This document shows positions 43,976 through 50,178 of a stretch of 50,178 bases of DNA, piece by piece (positions within the stretch are counted from its first letter, which is position 1; each line of letters starts with the position of its first letter). A program made the position numbers and the translations under genes. The stretch spans positions 411,055 to 461,232 of the forward strand of contig BFEA01000378.1 in NCBI GenBank assembly GCA_003427395.1, read 5' to 3'. The notes under the pieces were generated by a model. The model was not told the origin of the DNA and ran no database searches. It saw only the letters and a list, made by a program, of their open reading frames with translations. The DNA comes from Chara braunii. Taxonomy: Eukaryota; Streptophyta; Charophyceae; Charales; Characeae.

Positions 43976-44028
43976 CACATACAGCGTGTCAGGAAGCGGC
44001 TGGAGGCAGCTACCAGGACTTCTGTTAA

Positions 44029-44171
44029 ACCACCAGTACTTGGGCACTGCGCGCCGCGCCGGCCGCACCTTTTTTGAAGCGGCGCGGGCTGTCGATACGA
44101 TTTATCGACGGCCCGCCGGTAGCGAAATTCCCGTAGCGTCAACGCTAAGGCGTCGCCCAAGTACTGGTGGT
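44029..44171. mobile_element. 143-bp MITE with 17-bp TIRs and TTAA target duplication
   Basis: TIR ACCACCAGTACTTGGGC at 44029-44045 and its perfect reverse complement at 44155-44171, flanked by TTAA (44025-44028 and 44172-44175). The centre has an inverted repeat around gcgggctgtcgata/ttatcgacggcccgc. TTAA duplication is the hallmark of piggyBac-type transposons, though the TIR does not start CCC as is usual for that group. Non-autonomous, no coding capacity. Related ends occur at 10477-10496 and 15885-15903. Confidence 0.8.
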
Positions 44172-44175
44172 TTAA

Positions 44176-44515
44176 CTTCCTTTGGCTTCAACCTTTGGTC
44201 TGCGCCATTCGGGTTTCGCTTTCCTTTGAGCTACGGGTTTCTAGCGGCAACAATTGGCTTCGGCGATTCTAAGAAGCACTAGACGACTACTCCGAGGCAA
44301 AAATTTCTAGTTGTTTGGGGATCTTTTGGGTGTGAGGGGTTCGTCCTCTTGCAGGTCCGCGCCGGTCCCGCTTGCGACTTCAGGAATTCAGGTCAGATCG
44401 CCCTTGGAATATCCTTGTGGTATGTTTTTTTTTGGAAAAGTGAAAATAAGAGGGTAAAGGTTTTGCTTTCTGTTGTGTGGATTGAACGAGGGTAAAAATT
44501 AATAAAAGAAGACGG
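44176..44515. other. No gene seen
   Basis: Spacer between the MITE and the broken module-repeat coding region. Confidence 0.4.
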
Positions 44516-44992
44516 GTGGTCTCTTGGGAGAATCGGTTCAGTAGGTCGACACGTGGGGAAGAAACCAATAACCTCGAGTTGAGGACGGTACGGGTAGAAC
44601 AGGGGATACCTTCTATTTGGGATCCAAGGGGGTTGATTCCGAGAGAGAGGGCCTTACCTATCGTTCTTTACCCTCAGGGGCTGACAGCAAGACTCGTGCG
44701 AATAGAATATTGGAGAGAGGGAAGAGGTTCGCTAGGAGGGGGTGTCCTGAGCCTAGAGGAAAGGGGTACTGTCCCAAGGGCCGAATCTAGATTTGAAGTG
44801 CCCTCATTCCAAATTGAGAGAGAAAGAAGAGGGGAATCGGCTCGAGAAGAGGACTCGGGAATGGAAGACATCGGGGAAGTTGAGAGGGTAACAGGCGAGG
44901 AATCGGAGGCCGGGTCTTGGGTAGACTGGTGTCTTGTTGATTTCTCAGATTCGGAACTTGGGGATTATTGGGATTTTGATACCGAATATTAA
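44516..44992 (+). pseudogene. Unrecognised acidic 158-codon frame
   Basis: Intact frame, Arg/Glu-rich in the middle (residues 95-115, with RERRGESAREEDSG) and Asp/Glu/Trp-rich at the end (SWVDWCLVDFSDSELGDYWD). No family is recognised. It is the first of a string of plus-strand frames up to 48117 and is likely the upstream part of the same degraded gene or element. Confidence 0.35.
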
Positions 44993-45275
44993 TTACAGGG
45001 TCAGTGGGAGACATAGGGCACAAGTGCGTGACTATGGTCCGACTCTGGGGCAAGGGTTGCCACCTCTCCTCGGGGATAACTTGTGCTTGCGACTAGCCGC
45101 TATACTTGGAAGCGGGGGGACCTCTTGGCGGAGGAGGACAGGGGGGTAGGCTGGTGAGAAGGCGTTCCTCCATTGGTCCATTTGATCCCGCTAGGCTCAC
45201 AAGCTCCTTTGAGGGTTGGGTTGGTTTCTCGCACATCCCGATCTATAAAGAGTAAGGAGGGAAGGGACTAAATCT

Positions 45276-48117
45276 ATGAGCTTGAGAGTTCTAGAGGTTG
45301 AGCCAGCCGGAATCAGTGTGGGAGTTACGGAAGGGGTGGACGTTTGGTGTTACACCTTTTTTCTGTGGACCGGGGACTTTGACATAGCACTTTATGTGGA
45401 GGAGGGGTCGGATCGAGGGGAAGATTTCCTCCGTAGTTGGGAAGAGGCTGTCGGTCACTCGCGGTTGGAAAGGGAACAGTTAGGGAGTTACGGGCTCATG
45501 TATTTTGACGCGATAGGTTACCGGACCTATACCTTGGGCGGATGCCCCGACACCGGTGATACTCAACGCTTATGTTGACAGATCAGACGAAGGGAGAGTA
45601 TTGTGACGATTGTCGAAGATATAGTACAACATCGAGTGGAGACAGGGTAAGAATAGGGTATGGTTAGGATCATAGAAGAGGTGGAGAATAATAGGGTTAA
45701 GATCGAAAGGGATGACCTTCGCAAGGAGTGGGAGGGTTTCAGTGTCCCCTTGGACCATCGCACCGAGAGGGGTGTTGAACTTGAAAAGGGGGGTTTTCTT
45801 TGGGCTCGGTTCGCGGTAGGGATTTGGGAAGGGGATCAGTGGAGCAGGACTAAACCTGGGAACGGCAGGAGATCCCGACGAGTGGAAGTTCGCGTTGAAG
45901 GAACAATATACTTCAACTGGGAGGCTTGGGTAGATTTCATCGTTCGCTGGGTCCTAGAGTGCTTTCGGGCGGATCACTGGGAGATCCGTGCTAAGCCAGT
46001 CTTGAGAAACATCTTTAAGGAAGTGCCTCTTTAGCCCCGAATTCCGATCCGCTTCCGGGTGACTTGTGCTCGAGACGAGGAGTATCCTCGAGCCACTGCT
46101 TGTGTGAAGGCCATCTTTCTGTCGTACGTCTTCAAGAGAGTGTGCGAGGAAACGACTGCCTACGAAAGAGTCGTAAGGTTGGTAGAGCGGGAGGTCAGTT
46201 GGGGGTTGTCCTTCAGATCCCTTCATTGGTACTTCACATATTGCGTGGATCATCTTGTGCCGTACGGGGCTAGAGCTGACCGAATACGGGAGAGGATATC
46301 CCTGGATTCTGAGTGATCGCGAAGGAGGGAGAGACTACCCATATAGGAGAGTTTTTGGTGTACGACAAAGCGTGTGCTAGGATGAATGGTTTATTTCGAT
46401 AGGTGCCTTGATCATTTGGTTAGGTCGGATTTTGTGGAACACAAAAATCGTGTCCTACTCCCAGGGAACAGAGGGATTCCCGACTGGAGAAGGTTGGAGG
46501 TGGGGAAGTGACCGTTGGAGGTGGCTTCATGTGGATAGAAACGAGGAAGGTACAAAGAGAACAAGCGGCAACAGAAGGGGCCTCGGAGAAGGCGAAGTTG
46601 TGCCTTAGAATTACCTTGGCGATCTTCATTGAACCAGCCTCGTGGAGTACGATCGTGTTGTCCTTGGTCTTAGGACGAGGGGGTGGGTTGGACTCCCTAC
46701 TCAATGGAGCAAAGGACGTGAGGAGGCGGTGGATAGATAGGGCCTTGCAGGAGGTTAGTTTTGTGGCCATAGGAAAGTTTTTGGTGTACGACAAAGCGTG
46801 TCCTAGGATGAATGGTTTATTTCGATAGGTGCCTCGGTCATTTTGTTAGGTCAGATTTTCTGGAACACAAAAGCCGTGTCCTACTCCCAGGGAACGGAGG
46901 GATTCCCGACTGGAGAAGGTTGGGAGGTGGGGAAGTGACCGTTGGAGGTGGCTTCATGTGGATAGAGTCGAGAAAGGTACAAAGAGAACAAGCGGCAACG
47001 GAAGGGGCCTCGGAGAAGGCGAAGTTGTGCCTTAGAATTACCTTGGTGATCTTCATTGAACCAACCTCGTGGAGTAAGATCGTGTTGTCCTTGGTCTTAG
47101 GACAAGGGGGTGGGTTGGACTCCCTACTCAAGGGAGCGAAGGACATGAGGAGGCGGTGGATAGATAGGGCCTTGCAGGAGGTTAGTTTTGTGGCCATAGA
47201 AGGAGAGAGATTCGTCGCAAAGGAGAACTTCCGCAAGCTAGCTATCCAGTGACCATCAGGGCTCCGTGCTTTGTATCCTTGGGAGTGAGCGAGCAAGGGA
47301 TATTGAGGCTCTTGGAGAGAGGGAGGAGGTGGGTTTGCCCTTTGGAGCGTTGTGGTTACTCTACACCCACTATATAAACCATGGGATTCCTCCTCGCCAC
47401 AAACTTTGGGGGATATATGGGAGACTAGGGTCCCTAGAGAAGGCTGTTACACTCACCCCCAAGGGATACCACAAGTGGGTATTCAGACAAGTGTGGTAGA
47501 TGGTGAGGTTCGTCCTCAGCAACGGAAGAACGGTTGAGTATGTGGATGCCAATGAGGGGGGGTCTTGATTCCATGGAGACCCACGAGTAACCCCATATTG
47601 GATGCGTGTTGAGAAGGGAGGGATAATTAAAGAAGGTGCTTACGTCTGGGTTACAGCTCATCGCCTAACTTGGAAGGAAGGGGTGCAAAGAGGGGGTCCA
47701 CCGCATACGTCAGGTTCCTTGAGATACATGCAACCGTCTTCCTAGACGACGCCTCCTGGACTGAGATATGGAGGGGCCTGGTGATCGACCGAGAAGTACA
47801 CACTAGCTACCGAGAGTCTGCAAGGGTGGCCAACGACTTGGTGGTTGGGGATTACGAGGTACGAACTTTCTAATCCTGGACGCTTGTGTCTTTCGCGGAA
47901 CCAAGCGAGGTCCCCAAAGCCTCTAAGGTCCTCCACTTGATCCTGCCAGACTTTGTGGCACAAACACTCCTACGGGGCACCGAGGAAGGAGTCGTAGAGG
48001 TGCTTCGGTCTGCACATTGAACGGGAATCGGGGCCCAGGGGTTGTTCTGGCTCTACACCCGGTGTGTGGACGCGGGAGTGCCTACAAAGAGAGAGCTAGT
48101 TAGGATTTTTAACGACT
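45276..48117 (+). pseudogene. Degraded protein built of repeated modules, unknown family
   Basis: A chain of plus-strand frames (45276-45578, 45660-46034, 46059-46316, 46508-46828, 46812-47252, 47266-47499, 47500-47565, 47600-48117) that reads as one broken coding region. Modules of roughly 165-180 residues recur: a start MVR(I/F), a Trp-containing strand (GGFLWARFAVGIW; GGFMWIESRKVQR; GAYVWVTAHRLTW), an aromatic helix (FNWEAWVDFIVRWVL; FIEPTSWSKIVLSLVL; FLDDASWTEIWRGLV), and an end (LHWYFTYCVDHLVP; LWLLYTHYINHGIP; LFWLYTRCVDAGVP) followed by a charged helix. Three modules are clear. Stops and frameshifts lie between frames. The modules match no domain I know. Dispersed repeat B begins 180 bp after the last module, behind a purine run, so this may be the interior of the element bounded by repeat B. 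Confidence 0.45.
46351..47199 (+). repeat. 426-bp tandem duplication within the module protein
   Basis: Copies 46351-46776 and 46777-47199 are about 95% alike by eye. Both start gtttttggtgtacgacaaag and end gttttgtggccata. The length is a multiple of three (142 codons), so the duplication alone does not shift the frame. Confidence 0.9.
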
Positions 48118-48297
48118 GAGGGAATTCGAAGCAGTGAGGGCACGCGTCGCCGACGTTCCTTACGCCCGCATGTTTGAAGAAGAGCAAGTGGCCAACCGAA
48201 GGGGGTACGAGCCCTCGTAGTTGGTTATGATAAAAGGAGTCCCAGGTGCGCTTTGGGCAACCATACACCCTCTAGAGGAGGAAGGAGAAATTTGCCG

Positions 48298-49158
48298 TTG
48301 TCGGAGGGTGCGGTGTCCCCGGCCCTCCTCTGCGTGCCAAGTTCCTGCCCGGTACCAGCTCCTCGTTCAGACGTCGCGGCCTGTAGGCTAGTCCCCGAAC
48401 CTCCGCGATCCACTTAGTATGCCAGGCTTTACCCTGCTATGGACCGGCCCAGCTGGTGCCTGCTCTCAGCAAAAGGGTGCGCCACTGGACTTTCCTTTGG
48501 TCCACGCAGGCTTGGCGCCTTGCTGTACAGCAGAGCACTACCGGCCTGTGGCCGTGGTAACCGTCGGGTTCGCCCAGGGACACGAAGGTAGAGGGATCGG
48601 CGCGGTCTTTTCTACTGCGCGCCGAGTGCCCTTTAGTCGGGTTATGGGTTAGATGCATGGGTTTCTGCGATCACTGTCAGGCAGAAGAAGGATAGGGAAA
48701 ATGGGAAGAAGAGAAAAACGAAAAGTAAAAGAAAAGGAAGTCGTACGTCGGATTTATTAGCTGATTTGGACTCTCGCCTTAGTCGTGGCATTATAGCTTT
48801 CTTTCCTTTTCTTAGTTTTATTGCTATTGTTATCGGTATTATTACTATTGTTATTAAAATTATTTTCGATTTCCTGTTATCTATATCTTTCTTCTGTCTT
48901 TTCGCGGGAAAGCCAACGGTTCAAGTTTCGGACTCTGGTCTGAGTGGCCCGAAATGAACGTCCGACCTTTCGGATGAGCGCCGCGCTGGTGAAACCCCAA
49001 AAGAGGGGCAACCCGCTGCTGCTTTGGTAGGAGGCTTATCACCCCTCGTAGAGGGTCCTAAGCCCCCTCCTTACCATCGGACACAGGCACCCGTTAGTGG
49101 TAGGTCCTGGGTGCCTTATGGAGTACGTGAGGAGTCGGGTAGTACTCCATTATGGGAC
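48298..49158 (+). repeat. Dispersed repeat B, copy 2
   Basis: Same landmarks and orientation as 1050-1955, about 75-80% alike by eye, with indels in the A-rich and ATT-rich parts. It starts TGTCGGAGGG and similarity stops after ttatgggac. A purine run (48273-48290) lies just upstream, as expected for a PPT before a 3' LTR, but a second flanking copy nearby is lacking. Confidence 0.6.
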
Positions 49159-49507
<349 letters not shown>

Positions 49508-49526
49508 AAAACAAAGGAGCGAAGCA

Positions 49527-49725
49527 ATGAGTATGAGTTCTCAAAAGCATCCTTATCATTTAGTTGATCCAAGTCCATGGCCTATTTTTGGTTCACTGGG
49601 AGCTTTGGCAAGTACCATTGGTGGTGTTATGTACATGCATTCTTATACAGGAGGTACGTTGTGCCTTAGTTTAGGTTTAGGAATGATTTTGTATACCATG
49701 TTTGTATGGTGGCGTGATGTAATCC
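49527..49725 (+). pseudogene. cox3: Mitochondrial cox3, N-terminal fragment
   Basis: Starts ATG 20 bp after cox2 with [20 protein letters not shown] then [18 protein letters not shown] and [18 protein letters not shown], the first two transmembrane helices of cytochrome c oxidase subunit III. Similarity ends after about 66 residues at WWRDVI; the frame then reads unrelated residues into the tRNA-Leu on the other strand and stops at 49760. Full-length cox3 is about 260 residues, so roughly three quarters is missing. Confidence 0.9.
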
Positions 49726-49751
49726 ATACATATCGCTCTTCGTTTCTAGTG

Positions 49752-49836
49752 TACGGCTAGCGGGACTCGAACCCACAAGGCGCGAAGCGCCGCCACATCC
49801 TAAGTGTGGTGCGTAAACCAATTTCGCCATAGCCGT
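49752..49836 (-). tRNA. trnL-UAG: tRNA-Leu(UAG), mitochondrial type
   Basis: An 85-nt minus-strand cloverleaf: acceptor ACGGCTA paired with TAGCCGT plus discriminator A, D arm GCGAAATTGGTTTACGC, anticodon stem CCACA/TGTGG with loop CTTAGGA (anticodon UAG), long variable arm (GGCGCTTCGCGCC) as expected for a class II tRNA, and T arm GTGGG-TTCGAGT-CCCGC. All stems pair, so the sequence looks intact. The first base is A, not the usual G. Confidence 0.9.
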
Positions 49837-49910
49837 TTCTTTCTGGAATATGTATACAAGTTAGTTGCCTGAAAGGAGTATAAGCATGTCTACCCCACTT
49901 CGTGGCCTTA

Positions 49911-49983
49911 TGGGTATAGCAGGATTTGAACCTGCGACCATTAGGTTAAAAGCCCAATGCTCTACCAACTAAGCTATACACCC
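49911..49983 (-). tRNA. trnK-UUU: tRNA-Lys(UUU), mitochondrial type
   Basis: A 73-nt minus-strand cloverleaf: acceptor GGGTGTA/TATACCC (one G-T pair), D arm GCTTAGTTGGTAGAGC, anticodon stem TTGGG/CCTAA with loop CTTTTAA (anticodon UUU), T arm GCAGG-TTCAAAT-CCTGC, and discriminator A. It sits 74 bp from tRNA-Leu on the same strand. Confidence 0.92.
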
Positions 49984-50178
49984 AGAGGTCTGGTATCCCA
50001 CCTACACCTCGCGTTCACGAACTCCCCGTTCAACTGCATCTCGGAGACACGGTCGGAGATCTTCCAAGGACTGGCTAAATCCAGTGATCTCCTTTCACGA
50101 CAGGCTATGGTCCCCGGAATGAGTTCGTCATTCCAGGTGTCTTTCATGCATGCTCCACGCATGAAATAAGTCGTGTCC
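49984..50178. other. Window end, unassigned
   Basis: Two opposite 60-70-codon frames with no recognisable features. The origin, organelle or nuclear, is not clear. Confidence 0.35.

Noticed and set aside
43316-44160. Minus-strand frames of 163-250 codons with CHTC-type repeats
   Set aside because: Frames through the 19-bp minisatellite; cysteine-rich look is a repeat effect, not a zinc-finger gene.

Overview
The window is repeat-dominated nuclear DNA of a green-lineage eukaryote. Supporting evidence: chromodomain Ty3/gypsy retrotransposons, one spliced exon of a phospholipid:diacylglycerol acyltransferase (PDAT), and plant-type mitochondrial sequence (cox2, cox3, two tRNAs) at the right end. 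The overall flavour fits a large charophyte-like genome such as Chara, but that is inference and no taxon is proven. A 532-base N gap and scattered single Ns show it is a draft scaffold.

Layout. 0.2-1.0 kb: LTR-type repeat with primer-binding site, minus strand. 1.05-1.95 kb: a dispersed repeat whose second copy lies at 48.3-49.16 kb. 2-8 kb: mostly unassigned, with an open 217-codon frame at 7326-7979. 8.4-9.0 kb: LTR pieces. 10.5-14.2 kb: 3' half of a Ty3/gypsy element (integrase, chromodomain) followed by LTR copies, plus strand. 15.6-21.8 kb: 5' half of a Ty3/gypsy element (gag, protease, RT, RNase H), minus strand, with a W-box-like array and an LTR upstream. The two halves break at the same TTAA, each bordered by the end of one transposon family. 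21.9-24.8 kb: AT-rich islands holding a tRNA-Gly(UCC)-like sequence, a possible group II intron RT scrap and a possible D5/P4-type primase scrap. 24.8-28.4 kb: SINE-like units and minisatellites. 28.8-38.3 kb: a third Ty3/gypsy element split inside RNase H by about 7.3 kb of inserted DNA, which contains a composite satellite, the N gap, a purine-rich block and a young LTR element (34064-37343) with near-identical 1129-bp LTRs and a 5-bp target duplication. 39.25-39.75 kb: the PDAT exon. 40.5-43.3 kb: head-to-head LTRs and a fourth gypsy integrase remnant. 44.03-44.17 kb: a 143-bp MITE with 17-bp perfect terminal inverted repeats flanked by TTAA. 44.5-48.1 kb: a broken plus-strand coding region made of repeated protein modules I do not recognise. 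49.39-49.98 kb: nuclear copy of mitochondrial cox2 end, cox3 start, tRNA-Leu(UAG) and tRNA-Lys(UUU).

No complete host gene is visible. The pol fragments carry stops, frameshifts and changed metal- or zinc-binding residues and look dead. The most interesting signals are the TTAA-flanked transposon family and its empty site, the modular unknown protein, and the organelle- or virus-like scraps in the AT-rich islands.
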